40,918 nucleotides of DNA from Comamonadaceae bacterium (GCA_947448745.1 CANFOQ010000022.1:1-40918); one strand, 5' to 3'; positions 28,743 through 35,894 are shown, counted from the first letter of the stretch. Made by a program: numbers and translations. The notes: generated by a model from the sequence alone, not told the origin.

Positions 28743-29885
28743 TCAGCGCGGTGCCGTTTTGGCTTTGGGGCGCTGAGCTGGGGTGACGGTCAGCACCAGT
28801 TCATCGCTGCGACGCAGCACCCGCAAGCTGGCTTGGGCTCCGGGCTTCAAAGCCGACACTTGCGCCAACAGTTCCGACACGGTTTGCACCGGATGGCCTT
28901 CCACCGCCAGCATCAGGTCGCCGGGGCGCACACCGGCTTTGAAGGCGGGGCCTGATTGCAACACGCCGGTGATGATGACGCCGTTGTCGCGTTGCACATT
29001 GAAGGTTTTGGCCAGATCCGCGGTCATGTCGGTGGGCTCGACGCCAATCCAACCGCGCACCACCTGGCCTTCTTTGACGATGCCTTCCAACACTTGACGC
29101 GCCGTGCTGACCGGGATGGCAAAGCCAATGCCCATGCTGCCGCCCGAGCGTGAATAAATGGCGGTGTTGATGCCCAGCAAATTGCCTTGCACATCCACCA
29201 AAGCACCACCGGAATTACCGGGGTTGATGGCCGCATCGGTTTGGATGAAATTCTCGAACGTGTTGATACCCAACTGGTTGCGCCCCAAGGCCGACACGAT
29301 GCCACTGGTGACGGTTTGGCCCACGCCAAACGGGTTGCCAATGGCCAGCACGATGTCACCCACCTGGGTTTGGTCCGAGCTGTTCATGACCATCACAGGC
29401 AATTTGTCGAGCTTGATTTTCAGCACCGCCAAATCGGTTTCCGGGTCGGTGCCCACCAGTTTGGCGGTGGTCCGGCGGCCATCGTTCAGAACCACGTTGA
29501 TTTCATCCGCCCCTTCAACCACATGGTTGTTGGTCAGGATGAAACCTTCAGGGCTGACGATGACGCCACTGCCCAAACCCATTTGCGCAGAGGACTCGTC
29601 TTGGTCGCCAAAGAAGTAGCGGAACCACGGGTCTTTGGCGCGGTCGGGCAAATCGGCTTTGCGGGTGGTGTTGATGCTGACCACCGAGGCCGAGGCTTTT
29701 TTGGCCGCGCCGCTGAGGCTGCCCACACTGGTGGAACTGGCCACCGAGGCCGGTGCTTCAAACACCTGCATACCGCCCCAGTGGTTACCGGATTGCAGCC
29801 ACTCGGGTTTGAGGGTGATCACCACAAACCAAACCGCAAGCAAAACGGTGACTGTTTGGGAGAACAAAAGCCACAGGCGTCGCAT
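28743..29885 (-). CDS. DegS/DegQ-type periplasmic serine protease with one PDZ domain
   Basis: A 380-residue HtrA-family protease with an uncleaved-looking N-terminal anchor (LLFSQTVTVLLAVWFVVITL). Catalytic triad: His121 (NNHVVEGA), Asp151 (TDLAVLKI), Ser225 (NPGNSGGAL). One PDZ domain covers about 285-370 (IGVEPTDMT to LRVLRR). A membrane anchor and a single PDZ resemble DegS, which in E. coli senses misfolded outer-membrane proteins; in this order such genes are usually annotated trypsin-like protease. Its start overlaps the tatC end region by 2 bases spacing. Confidence 0.92.
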   Translation of the reverse strand: MRRLWLLFSQTVTVLLAVWFVVITLKPEWLQSGNHWGGMQVFEAPASVASSTSVGSLSGAAKKASASVVSINTTRKADLPDRAKDPWFRYFFGDQDESSAQMGLGSGVIVSPEGFILTNNHVVEGADEINVVLNDGRRTTAKLVGTDPETDLAVLKIKLDKLPVMVMNSSDQTQVGDIVLAIGNPFGVGQTVTSGIVSALGRNQLGINTFENFIQTDAAINPGNSGGALVDVQGNLLGINTAIYSRSGGSMGIGFAIPVSTARQVLEGIVKEGQVVRGWIGVEPTDMTADLAKTFNVQRDNGVIITGVLQSGPAFKAGVRPGDLMLAVEGHPVQTVSELLAQVSALKPGAQASLRVLRRSDELVLTVTPAQRPKAKTAPR

Positions 29886-29887
29886 GG

Positions 29888-30679
29888 TCAGGAGGCGTCT
29901 GGGCCCGCGTCATCAGGCGCACGGGTGTGTTTGATGAAGAGCTGCGCCGCCCAAATGCCCAACTCGTAGAGCAGCACCATGGGGATGGCCAAAGCCAACT
30001 GCGACACCACATCAGGCGGTGTGACCACCGCAGCGATGATGAAGGCCAGCACAATGAAATACGAGCGGAAGTCTTTGAGTTTTTGGATCGACACGAAGTT
30101 CATGCGGGCCAACACGATGACCACGATGGGCACCTCGAAGGCCAAACCAAAAGCCACAAACATGGTGAGCACAAAACTCAGGTACGCCTCGATGTCAGGC
30201 GCCGCGGTGATGCTTTTGGGCGCAAAACTTTGGATGAACTTGAACACCTGTCCAAACACAAAGAAATAACAAAACGCCACGCCAATGAAGAACAACAAGG
30301 TGCTGGACACCACCAAAGGCAGCACCAGTTTTTTCTCGTGCATATACAAACCAGGGGCCACGAAAGCCCAGCCTTGGTAAAGCACCACCGGCAAGGCCAG
30401 TAAAAAGCCTGTCATCAACATGATCTTCAAAGGCACCATGAATGGCGAGATGACCGAGGTGGCAATCAGCTTGGTGCCTTCGGGCAAATTGGCCACCAAG
30501 GGCGCGGCCAAATAGTCGTACAGCTCGGACGGGCCAGGAAAAACACTTAGCACCATGCAGGCCAAAGCCACAGCAATGAGGGACTTGACCAAGCGGTCAC
30601 GCAGTTCTTTCAGGTGCTGGATGAAGGGCTGCTCAGAGCCCGCCAATTCGTCTTGTTCTGGGGTGCTGGAATCGGACAT
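29888..30679 (-). CDS. tatC: Twin-arginine translocase subunit TatC
   Basis: A 263-residue membrane protein with six hydrophobic segments that recognises twin-arginine signal peptides. It shows the N-terminal QPFIQHLKELRDRLVKSLIA, FYPAPLG-like periplasmic segment, LYQGWAFVAPGLYMHEKK, and F-E in GLAFEVPIVV. It exports folded proteins with TatA and TatB. Third in tatABC, it is 6 bases after tatB. Confidence 0.97.
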   Translation of the reverse strand: MSDSSTPEQDELAGSEQPFIQHLKELRDRLVKSLIAVALACMVLSVFPGPSELYDYLAAPLVANLPEGTKLIATSVISPFMVPLKIMLMTGFLLALPVVLYQGWAFVAPGLYMHEKKLVLPLVVSSTLLFFIGVAFCYFFVFGQVFKFIQSFAPKSITAAPDIEAYLSFVLTMFVAFGLAFEVPIVVIVLARMNFVSIQKLKDFRSYFIVLAFIIAAVVTPPDVVSQLALAIPMVLLYELGIWAAQLFIKHTRAPDDAGPDAS

Positions 30680-30685
30680 GGGGCC

Positions 30686-31156
30686 TTAAAAACCGTTGCG
30701 GCCGCCAACGGGCGGGCGATAACGCGCGACACGGGCGGCACCCGACAAAGCACGGGTGCGCACACCTTGACGCGCCTTGTACCAATGCGGCATGGCCGAG
30801 CGCTTCAGGCGCCAATTTTTCTGCGGGTGTTTGTATTCGGGTGGAGGCGGTTTCCACTCCTCGGGTTCGCTGCTGTCGAGACCCAAACCGGCCACGCCTT
30901 GGTTGAGTTTGGTGGTGGCATTCAACACGCTGGACTGGACATCGGTCATCGCGTTGTCCATGGTTTCCTTCATTTTCTTCAGGTCTTCCATTTCCATCGA
31001 GCGGTTGACCTCGGCTTTGACATCCGAGACATAGCGCTGCGCTTTGCCAAGCAAGGTGCCAATGGTGCGGGCCACGCGAGGCATCTTCTCTGGACCGATG
31101 ACCACCAGCGCCACTGCGCCGATCATGGCCAGCTTCGAGACCTCTAAATCAAACAT
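30686..31156 (-). CDS. tatB: Sec-independent translocase subunit TatB
   Basis: A 156-residue protein with the N-terminal helix and hinge ([20 protein letters not shown], then [13 protein letters not shown]) diagnostic for TatB. An amphipathic helix ([20 protein letters not shown]) follows. The C-terminal tail is rich in Pro and basic residues and longer than the core. TatB works with TatC in receiving Tat substrates. It lies 3 bases after tatA. Confidence 0.95.
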   Translation of the reverse strand: MFDLEVSKLAMIGAVALVVIGPEKMPRVARTIGTLLGKAQRYVSDVKAEVNRSMEMEDLKKMKETMDNAMTDVQSSVLNATTKLNQGVAGLGLDSSEPEEWKPPPPEYKHPQKNWRLKRSAMPHWYKARQGVRTRALSGAARVARYRPPVGGRNGF

Positions 31157-31159
31157 CGA

Positions 31160-31408
31160 TCAAGACTTGGGTTTGGCTTCAACGTCGATCGGCGCTTTGT
31201 CTGCGTGGGGGGCGGCTGAGCCAGCCACTTGCTGCGCGGGGGCGCCAGCGTTGGCGTCGGGGCCTGCAGCGCCATCTTTCATGCCGTCTTTGAAGCCTTT
31301 GACCGCGCCACCCAGGTCACCGCCCAGGTTTTTCAGTTTCTTGGTACCGAACACCATCACGACGATCAATAAAACGATTAACCAATGCCAAATTGAAAAT
31401 GATCCCAT
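31160..31408 (-). CDS. tatA: Sec-independent translocase subunit TatA
   Basis: An 82-residue protein starting [20 protein letters not shown] at ATG 31408, preceded by AGGAG. It has the TatA hinge [14 protein letters not shown] and the amphipathic [13 protein letters not shown] helix, then an Ala-rich acidic tail. It oligomerises to form the translocation path. The open frame extends to 31486 but that part lies in the end of hinT and lacks TatA features. First in tatABC. Confidence 0.96.
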   Translation of the reverse strand: MGSFSIWHWLIVLLIVVMVFGTKKLKNLGGDLGGAVKGFKDGMKDGAAGPDANAGAPAQQVAGSAAPHADKAPIDVEAKPKS

Positions 31409-31443
31409 GGGATGCTCCTGAATAAACTGACGGAATTCTAGTC

Positions 31444-31803
31444 TTAGCCGCGCAACCAGGGGCGTGGGCCGCCCATGACATGCCAATGCATGTGGTGAAC
31501 CTCTTGGCCGCCCTCTTCGCCGGTGTTGGTCACCAGCCTAAAGCCCCCGTTGGGATAGGGGTTGACGCCCTCTTGCAGCGCCAACTGTGGCACCAGCACC
31601 ATCATGCGCCCCAGCAAAGCGGCGTGGTCCGGTGTGGCTTGCGCCAGCGAGGGGATGTGCATTTTCGGGATGATGAGGAAATGCACGGGCGCCCACGGGT
31701 TGATGTCGTGGAACGCAAACAACTCTTCGTCTTCATAAACTTTCTTGCTGGGAATTTTCCCCGCGACGATTTTGCAAAAGAGGCAATTCGGATCGGTGTG
31801 CAT
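31444..31803 (-). CDS. hinT: HIT-family nucleotide-binding protein (HinT-like)
   Basis: A 119-residue histidine triad protein: [19 protein letters not shown] at the N-terminus and [10 protein letters not shown] near the C-terminus, which is the H-x-H-x-H catalytic motif (His104, 106, 108). Enzymes of this type hydrolyse nucleoside phosphoramidates such as AMP-lysine. It sits between hisE and tatA, the standard Comamonadaceae order. Confidence 0.95.
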   Translation of the reverse strand: MHTDPNCLFCKIVAGKIPSKKVYEDEELFAFHDINPWAPVHFLIIPKMHIPSLAQATPDHAALLGRMMVLVPQLALQEGVNPYPNGGFRLVTNTGEEGGQEVHHMHWHVMGGPRPWLRG

Positions 31804-31830
31804 GTTGAACTCTGCTGAAAAAGCTGGTGG

Positions 31831-32199
31831 TTAATCTTCGCCTGACTCGCGAGCCTGTGCTTTGCGCAGGGCTTTTTCTTCCAAACCGCTCAAGCCCTCG
31901 CGGCGCGACAACTCTTGCAGCACATCTTCAGGGTGCAGGTTGTAGTGCGACAGCGCCACCAGGCAATGGAACCAGAGGTCGGCCATTTCGTTCACCAGGT
32001 GTTGCGGTTGACCGCCATGGTCCAGGTCTTTCGCGGCCATCACGGTTTCGGTGGCCTCTTCGCCGATTTTTTTCAAAAACGCGTCCGGGCCTTTGTGCAG
32101 CAAACGCGCCACGTAGCTGGTGTCGGGGTCCCCGCCGTTGGCCGCTTTGCGGCTTTCAATCACGGCGGCCAAGCGGCTCAGGGTGTCGTTGGAAGTCAT
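31831..32199 (-). CDS. hisE: Phosphoribosyl-ATP diphosphatase
   Basis: A 122-residue enzyme that hydrolyses PR-ATP to PR-AMP in histidine synthesis. It has the all-alpha MazG-like fold with [16 protein letters not shown] and [17 protein letters not shown], the acidic metal-binding residues. The start at ATG 32199 overlaps the hisI stop by four bases (ATGA), so they are coupled. It is part of the interrupted his operon. Confidence 0.96.
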   Translation of the reverse strand: MTSNDTLSRLAAVIESRKAANGGDPDTSYVARLLHKGPDAFLKKIGEEATETVMAAKDLDHGGQPQHLVNEMADLWFHCLVALSHYNLHPEDVLQELSRREGLSGLEEKALRKAQARESGED

Positions 32200-32606
32200 G
32201 GGTGGGCTTTGTAAATGGTGGCGGGGTCTTGCAGCACCGGCTCGACGCTGAGCCATTGGCCGCCGTCAGGGCTGGTTTGCCAGCGTTGGTAAAAGCAGCT
32301 GTGGCGACCGGTGTGGCAAGCGATGCTGGGGTCGTGGCCGCCTTGGGTGACGCTCAGCAAAATGACGTCGTTGTCGCAATCGAGGCGGATGTCGTGCACG
32401 GTTTGCACATGGCCCGATTCCTCGCCCTTGAACCACAACTTGTTGCGCGAGCGGCTGAAATACACAGCGCGGCCCAGCAAGGCGGTTTGTTGCAGCGCCT
32501 CGCGGTTCATCCAGGCAAACATCAGCACGTCTTTGCTGCTGTGTTCTTGGGCGATGACCGGCACCAGGCCTTGGGCGTCCCATTTGATTGCGTCTAACCA
32601 ATTCAT
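32196..32606 (-). CDS. hisI: Phosphoribosyl-AMP cyclohydrolase
   Basis: A 136-residue enzyme that opens the adenine ring of PR-AMP. It has [30 protein letters not shown], and the zinc and metal ligands in [11 protein letters not shown] and the [10 protein letters not shown] segment. ATG 32606 starts the conserved core; the upstream open frame lies outside. Normally hisF ends just before hisI. Here the next his gene is 7 kb away, across the TA and cassette island. No ribosome site of standard type is visible. Confidence 0.96.
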   Translation of the reverse strand: MNWLDAIKWDAQGLVPVIAQEHSSKDVLMFAWMNREALQQTALLGRAVYFSRSRNKLWFKGEESGHVQTVHDIRLDCDNDVILLSVTQGGHDPSIACHTGRHSCFYQRWQTSPDGGQWLSVEPVLQDPATIYKAHP

Positions 32607-32647
32607 AGGGAGAGATGTTAAGGGCATCGCCCTGAGTGGGCCGGGGC

Positions 32648-32896
32648 TCAGACCGAGGCGTCTTTGTAGGCTTTCAAGACGGCGTTGATGCGAGTTTGAT
32701 AGCCTGCACCTTGAGCTTTGAACCATTCCAATACATCTTGATCGACACGCAATGAAATGGAGGCCTTGGCTGGATGCAGTTTCAAACCTTTGCGCACCAT
32801 GCCGCGCACAATGTGTTTGACATCAGCCTCGGGATGTTCAGTCGTTGGTTTGACTTTGCCTTTTTGGAGTTGGACCAAATTAGTTTTTGATTTCAT
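32648..32896 (-). CDS. brnA: Orphan BrnA-like antitoxin
   Basis: An 82-residue protein whose C-terminal half [20 protein letters not shown] followed by [12 protein letters not shown] is the ribbon-helix-helix of the BrnA family, the antitoxin of the RelE-like RNase BrnT. brnT normally lies just upstream and overlaps brnA, but I find no BrnT sequence between 32897 and 33102. The gene is therefore an orphan antitoxin. It lies 41 bases before the hisI start on the same strand and could read through into hisI. Confidence 0.75.
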   Translation of the reverse strand: MKSKTNLVQLQKGKVKPTTEHPEADVKHIVRGMVRKGLKLHPAKASISLRVDQDVLEWFKAQGAGYQTRINAVLKAYKDASV

Positions 32897-33001
32897 AGAA
32901 GTAGATTTGCGACTCGCGCTTGGTGGCTTTTCTGAAAGAGATGATTTACCTTGATGTTGGCTTCACATTTTGTTGATGACCATGAGAATTTCATTGACTC
33001 A

Positions 33002-33013
33002 ATGTATATACAT
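33002..33013. promoter_or_regulatory. Palindrome, candidate ribbon-helix-helix operator
   Basis: ATGTATATACAT (33002-33013) is a perfect 12-base palindrome. Sites of the TGTATATACA type are common operators of ParD/CopG-like antitoxins. It lies about 90 bases upstream of the parD remnant and 106 bases upstream of orphan brnA on the other strand, so either could be its original target. Confidence 0.4.
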
Positions 33014-33102
33014 ATTGTAGTGTCGTCAATAACTGTCCCTTGGCTATTGAAATTTGTGAAATTTTGATCAGAATTGAATTATTCGATTGTTGTTATTCAT
33101 GG

Positions 33103-33204
33103 CTCTTGCGTGAGTTGATTCGCAATGACCAAGAACGGCGGCAACTGAGAAGCTTGCTGTTGGATGGCGCGGACTCTGAAGCCACACAAGCCGTGACGCC
33201 TTAA
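33103..33204 (+). pseudogene. parD antitoxin remnant (C-terminal part)
   Basis: The plus strand reads LLRELIRNDQERRQLRSLLL followed by DGADSEATQAVTP and TAA at 33202-33204. This is the C-terminal end of ParD-type antitoxins (RELIRxDxERxxLRxLLLxGA). The N-terminal ribbon-helix-helix half is missing upstream. A parE remnant follows at once. Confidence 0.6.
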
Positions 33205-33334
33205 ATCTTGGCCTTTGATGCGCTACACCTGCTTCGTGTTCTATGTTGAACGCCCCGACCACATGGATGTTTGGCTGGTGCTGCATGGGCAGCGGGATAT
33301 GCCGGCGTGGATGCGAGAGGCAGCGAGAACTTAA
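33197..33334 (+). pseudogene. parE toxin remnant (C-terminal part)
   Basis: The frame reads RLKSWPLMRYTCFVFYVERP then DHMDVWLVLHGQRDMPAWMR, and stops at 33332-33334. DVWxVLHGQRDxPAW is the C-terminal strand of ParE/RelE toxins. The N-terminal half (about 55 residues) is missing, so the toxin is dead. It follows parD directly, the normal parDE order. Confidence 0.65.
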
Positions 33335-33363
33335 ACCTTGCTCAACCGCTCGGCCATGCGGGT
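33331..33363 (-). pseudogene. brnA 3'-end remnant (33-base repeat)
   Basis: On the minus strand this encodes TRMAERLSKV and a stop. It is nearly identical over 33 bases to the 3' end of the complete brnA at 34742 (TRMAERLSKF). It sits directly after the hicB stop. It is a leftover of a second brnA copy or a duplicated recombination scar. Confidence 0.6.
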
Positions 33364-33696
33364 TTAAGAAGCCACACGAAGTTGCAAAGCTTCTTGAGCC
33401 ACCGTATTGATGCTCTTGCCTTCTGCTTGAGCTGCAATGGCCAGTTGCTCGTGCAATTCGGGCGAAATGCGGAGGTTGAATTTGCCCGAGAAATTTCGCT
33501 TGGGCTCAATGCCTTTTTCTTGGCACACCTCCAGGAAAACCTGCAAAGATTTCTTGAACTCAGCTCGCAATTCCTTGGGGTTCTTTCCATAGAAGTCAGC
33601 CCCGCCATTGAGCCCCAGGATTTCTCCGCGAAAGAGATCTAAATCTGCGTCGTACTCAATCTTGGCGTTAAAGCCGTCAACTGTCATGGTGTTCAT
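33364..33696 (-). CDS. hicB: HicB-type antitoxin
   Basis: A 110-residue antitoxin. The N-terminal partial RNase H-like fold reads FNAKIEYDADLDLFRGEILG, then FYGKNPKELRAEFKKSLQVF, and a C-terminal ribbon-helix-helix with KFNLRISPELHEQLAIAA and SINTVAQEAL. It neutralises HicA and represses the operon. The ATG at 33696 overlaps the hicA stop by four bases, and AAGGAG lies 8 bases upstream, inside hicA. This pair is the only complete one in the island. Confidence 0.88.
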   Translation of the reverse strand: MNTMTVDGFNAKIEYDADLDLFRGEILGLNGGADFYGKNPKELRAEFKKSLQVFLEVCQEKGIEPKRNFSGKFNLRISPELHEQLAIAAQAEGKSINTVAQEALQLRVAS

Positions 33697-33947
33697 GGTT
33701 CAACTCCTTGCTGCTCTAACCACTTGCGAATGCTGGCAACCGCGCCTTTGTCGGTATTGGGGGAAGGATGTGGCCTGTGGAAAACCCGCGCCTCAGCAAA
33801 CAGCACCACCGCTACACGACTGCCTTCTCGCTCACTGACCTCGGCACCTAGCTCTATGAACAAGGCTTCGATGTCACGCCATTGAACGTTGGCGCTTGTT
33901 GGCCTTGCAAAGATCAAAGCGAGAGTGCGTTGGTGTTTTCGCTTCAT
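33693..33947 (-). CDS. hicA: HicA-type toxin
   Basis: An 84-residue dsRBD-like mRNA interferase. It begins MKRKHQRTLALIFARPTSAN, and the catalytic His is probably in VFHRPHPSP near residue 57, followed by DKGAVASIRKWLE. Toxin first and antitoxin second with a four-base overlap is the usual hicAB order. A good promoter directly upstream would place the transcript start at or next to the ATG, so the toxin message could be leaderless while hicB has its own strong ribosome site. Confidence 0.85.
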   Translation of the reverse strand: MKRKHQRTLALIFARPTSANVQWRDIEALFIELGAEVSEREGSRVAVVLFAEARVFHRPHPSPNTDKGAVASIRKWLEQQGVEP

Positions 33948-33953
33948 GCTTGC

Positions 33954-33982
33954 ATAGTACTATTTTACGGTACCTTAATCAA
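33954..33982 (-). promoter_or_regulatory. hicAB promoter with overlapping palindrome
   Basis: On the minus strand TTGATT (33982-33977) and TACTAT (33959-33954) are 17 bases apart. The palindrome ATAGTACTAT (33954-33963) covers the -10 box and GGTACC (33969-33974) lies in the spacer, so an antitoxin could repress here. The transcript would start about 33947-33948, at the hicA ATG. Confidence 0.55.
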
Positions 33983-34200
33983 GGTTTGGACTTTGAAGCC
34001 CAAGACACACACCTTGGGACAAGCGGGTGCTGCCCTCATCGGTGTAGAAGTTGGAAAACCCGAACAAGTCGCCAAGTGCTCGCCTCTCGCGGCCTTGGAT
34101 TTGGGATGCGAAGGGCTTAGGGTAATTTGAATGAATCTCTGCATTGGCAGCTCATCCAAAATTTCTCGGTTTTTTGTGTATAAGTGTGTAGAATTTAACC
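33983..34200. other. Intergenic stretch between hicA and the hicA relic
   Basis: No complete gene. A plus-strand open piece ends at 34130 and encodes AGAALIGVEVGKPEQVAKCS then PLAALDLGCEG, which looks like a fragment of a real protein, but I cannot name it. A TAGAAT box at 34189 precedes the hicA relic. Confidence 0.3.
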
Positions 34201-34317
34201 GTGAAAAGCACTGACATCATCAAACGGATCAAGGCCGACGGCTGGTATCTAGCCTTTGAGGCCTTGAGATCCAAGGAGTTCGCCCATGTTGTACCCCGTC
34301 TATGTTCATCCAGGTGA
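34201..34317 (+). pseudogene. hicA toxin relic (5' end only)
   Basis: GTG 34201 begins VKSTDIIKRIKADGWYL, the N-terminal helix of HicA (first 17 residues), and then changes abruptly to unrelated sequence and stops at 34317. The part with the catalytic His and the dsRBD core is missing. The complete hicB follows, so the toxin was lost and the antitoxin kept. Confidence 0.7.
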
Positions 34318-34681
34318 TGCGGATCACGCGCATGGCGTGACGTTCCCCGACTTTCCGGGCTGCTTTTCTGCGGTGGACGATTGGAGCGACTTACCCGCTG
34401 CGGTGCAAGAAGCGGTAGAAGCCCATTTCAGCGGAGAGGCTGACGCAGTGCCACCGCCCACACCGCTTGAACTGTTGGTGGGTCAAGCCGATTACGCGGG
34501 TGGTGTTTGGATGTTGGTGGACTTGGACCTGAGCCGCATTGACACTCGACCTGTGCGCCTGAATGTCAGCCTGCCTTCGAACTTGGTGCAACAAATTGAC
34601 GCTTGGGCTCAGGCGCACCAAATGACACGATCAGGGTTTTTGGCCAGCGCGGCAATGCAGGCCATGGCGACGCGGTCTTAA
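34286..34681 (+). CDS. hicB: HicB-type antitoxin with RHH domain (toxin lost)
   Basis: A 131-residue protein. The N-terminal partial RNase H fold begins MLYPVYVHPGDADHAHGVTF and has PDFPGCFSAVDDWSDL. The C-terminal ribbon-helix-helix reads RLNVSLPSNLVQQIDAWAQA with MTRSGFLASAAMQAM. AAGGAG is 7 bases before the ATG. The gene is intact although its hicA partner is a relic, so it might act as a solo antitoxin or repressor, or be neutralising HicA toxins elsewhere. Confidence 0.85.
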   Translation: MLYPVYVHPGDADHAHGVTFPDFPGCFSAVDDWSDLPAAVQEAVEAHFSGEADAVPPPTPLELLVGQADYAGGVWMLVDLDLSRIDTRPVRLNVSLPSNLVQQIDAWAQAHQMTRSGFLASAAMQAMATRS

Positions 34682-34741
34682 CGAACTGCTATGGCCGCTC
34701 AGCGATAACGCGCAAGGCTAGGGTTTCAGTTCCGCCGATCT

Positions 34742-35014
34742 TTAAAACTTGCTCAACCGCTCGGCCATGCGGGTCTGCCAACCAGGGCCGGTGGCTCGCC
34801 AGCGCTCGATGACTTCAGGGGGCAGGCGCAAGGAGATGGATTTGCGCGGACTGGCTGACATTGGGCGGCCACCTTTTTTCAGCTTGGCGCGAGCCAACAT
34901 GTCTTCGGTGAGTTCTGGCAACTCTTCATATTCGTGCGGCGCAATCACATGGGCGTCAACTTGCTTCACGTTAGATGTCAAGGAGTGGCGCGATGCGGTT
35001 TTGTTCACGTTCAT
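34742..35014 (-). CDS. brnA: BrnA-like antitoxin (brnT mostly lost)
   Basis: A 90-residue protein with the BrnA N-terminal segment HVIAPHEYEELPELTEDMLA and the ribbon-helix-helix SISLRLPPEVIERWRATGPG followed by WQTRMAERL. The reading frame overlaps the end of a brnT remnant by about 44 bases, as expected for a brnTA pair. The toxin itself is reduced to its last 20 or so residues. Intact antitoxin without toxin, as seen twice more in this island. Confidence 0.83.
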   Translation of the reverse strand: MNVNKTASRHSLTSNVKQVDAHVIAPHEYEELPELTEDMLARAKLKKGGRPMSASPRKSISLRLPPEVIERWRATGPGWQTRMAERLSKF

Positions 35015-35039
35015 TGGCTTTGCTCATACTGAAAATATT
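34971..35039 (-). pseudogene. brnT toxin remnant (C-terminal end)
   Basis: The minus strand reads NIFSMSKANEREQNRIAPLL and DI, then TAA. S-x-KAN-x-RE is the conserved C-terminal end of BrnT. Nothing upstream in frame resembles the BrnT core. It overlaps the start of brnA, the normal gene contact. Identification rests on a short motif. Confidence 0.5.
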
Positions 35040-35076
35040 GCGGCTGAAACATGACTTCAATGGACTGGACGAAGCG

Positions 35077-35190
35077 TTAGACCCCAACCGTACGCAATGT
35101 GCGAGGGGCCAAATTATTCAAAACGACTGCGAGCTCAGGTAGCAATGGTGCAAGGTCGTGTGGAAGCGACTCATCAAGCAGGATGCGCAT
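35077..35190 (-). pseudogene. DUF5615 PIN-like toxin with internal deletion
   Basis: ATG 35190 starts MRILLDESLPHDLAPLLPEL, the N-terminus of DUF5615 PIN-like toxins with its first acidic residue, and continues AVVLNNLAPRTLRTVGV, which resembles the C-terminal helix and end of the same family. The middle (about 60-70 residues with most of the active site) is missing while the frame is kept, giving 37 residues. The start overlaps the end of the intact DUF433 antitoxin gene by 17 bases, the normal layout. Confidence 0.65.
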
Positions 35191-35392
35191 CGGCCACCAG
35201 GGACACCCTGGCCTTCTCAAGAACGCCTACGGCCTGACCCCGTGTAACAGACGGGAACTGCTTTAAAAACACATCCAACGAATCGCCCTCTTCCAAGTAA
35301 TCGAAAAGGTTTTGGACTGGCACACGTGTACCTGCAAAAACGGGTGCTCCGCTTTGAATCTCGGGATCAACGGTGATGAGGTTGCTGGTCAT
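35174..35392 (-). CDS. DUF433 antitoxin
   Basis: A 72-residue protein of the DUF433 (VapB-like, HTH) family: LITVDPEIQSGAPVFAGTRV then PVQNLFDYLEEGDSLDVFL and FPSVTRGQAVGVLE. These are the antitoxins of DUF5615 PIN-like toxins. Complete, but its toxin gene is internally deleted. It lies 12 bases after the open end of the HNH-like gene. Confidence 0.82.
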   Translation of the reverse strand: MTSNLITVDPEIQSGAPVFAGTRVPVQNLFDYLEEGDSLDVFLKQFPSVTRGQAVGVLEKARVSLVADAHPA

Positions 35393-35404
35393 GGGGAGGC
35401 TCCG

Positions 35405-35875
35405 TCAGCATTTCAGCGGGGCTAGTTTACCCGCCAGGGTGGTTTTGGGCAGGTCAGTACAGCCCGAGATTCTTGGAATAGGTGTGTGAGCCGCTGAAGC
35501 AGGCTGCGGGAAGAACTCTTCTTCTGGTATTCCGGTCAGTTCTCTGTTTGTTCTCTCTTCCGAGGCCTTCTTCCAGCCAGAGATTGTCTCAACGGAATAC
35601 CGAGTGTCATCACTGTCAATGAGTTTGGCGCAGAACTGGCAAAGCCAGATCGCATTATCGATGCTCTATCGTTCCTTTTGTGAAAGCTGATCATCAAATC
35701 TTGGTCCACCTGCAGAAGCTGCAGTGATGTGGCTCGCCACTCCAACGTTGACAGAACGAGTCGACTCAGAGTGCGGCCCAGTCGTGAGTGATCGGCATCT
35801 TGGATTCGAACAACGATATGCAACTCGCTTGGCGAGTTCATACTTGACGGGCTGGTTGAAATCGTGCCGGGGCAT
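35405..35875 (-). pseudogene. HNH-like nuclease gene interrupted by an amber stop
   Basis: From ATG 35875 the frame reads VKYELAKRVAYRCSNPRCRS (first CxxC-type pair), then VNVGVASHITAASAGGPRFD, and meets TAG right after QLSQKER. The same frame continues SIDNAIWLCQFCAKLIDSDD (second Cys pair), GWKKASEERTNREL, and stays open to TGA at 35405. The continuous pattern on both sides shows a single nonsense change; Ser (TCG) to TAG would restore it. Small HNH-like zinc proteins of this sort are frequent in gene cassettes. The last 40 codons may be fused foreign sequence. Confidence 0.72.
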
Positions 35876-35894
35876 AGGGTTGTTTTGCCTCAAT

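Noticed and set aside
32897-33102. brnT gene upstream of the orphan brnA at 32648
   Set aside because: No frame with BrnT features on the minus strand; the preceding in-frame residues stop without a start codon.
35060-35090. GTCTAAC at the DUF5615 relic stop (35082-35076) as a further attC
   Set aside because: It looks like an R'' core, but no L arms and no GTTRRRY partner follow within 150 bases.
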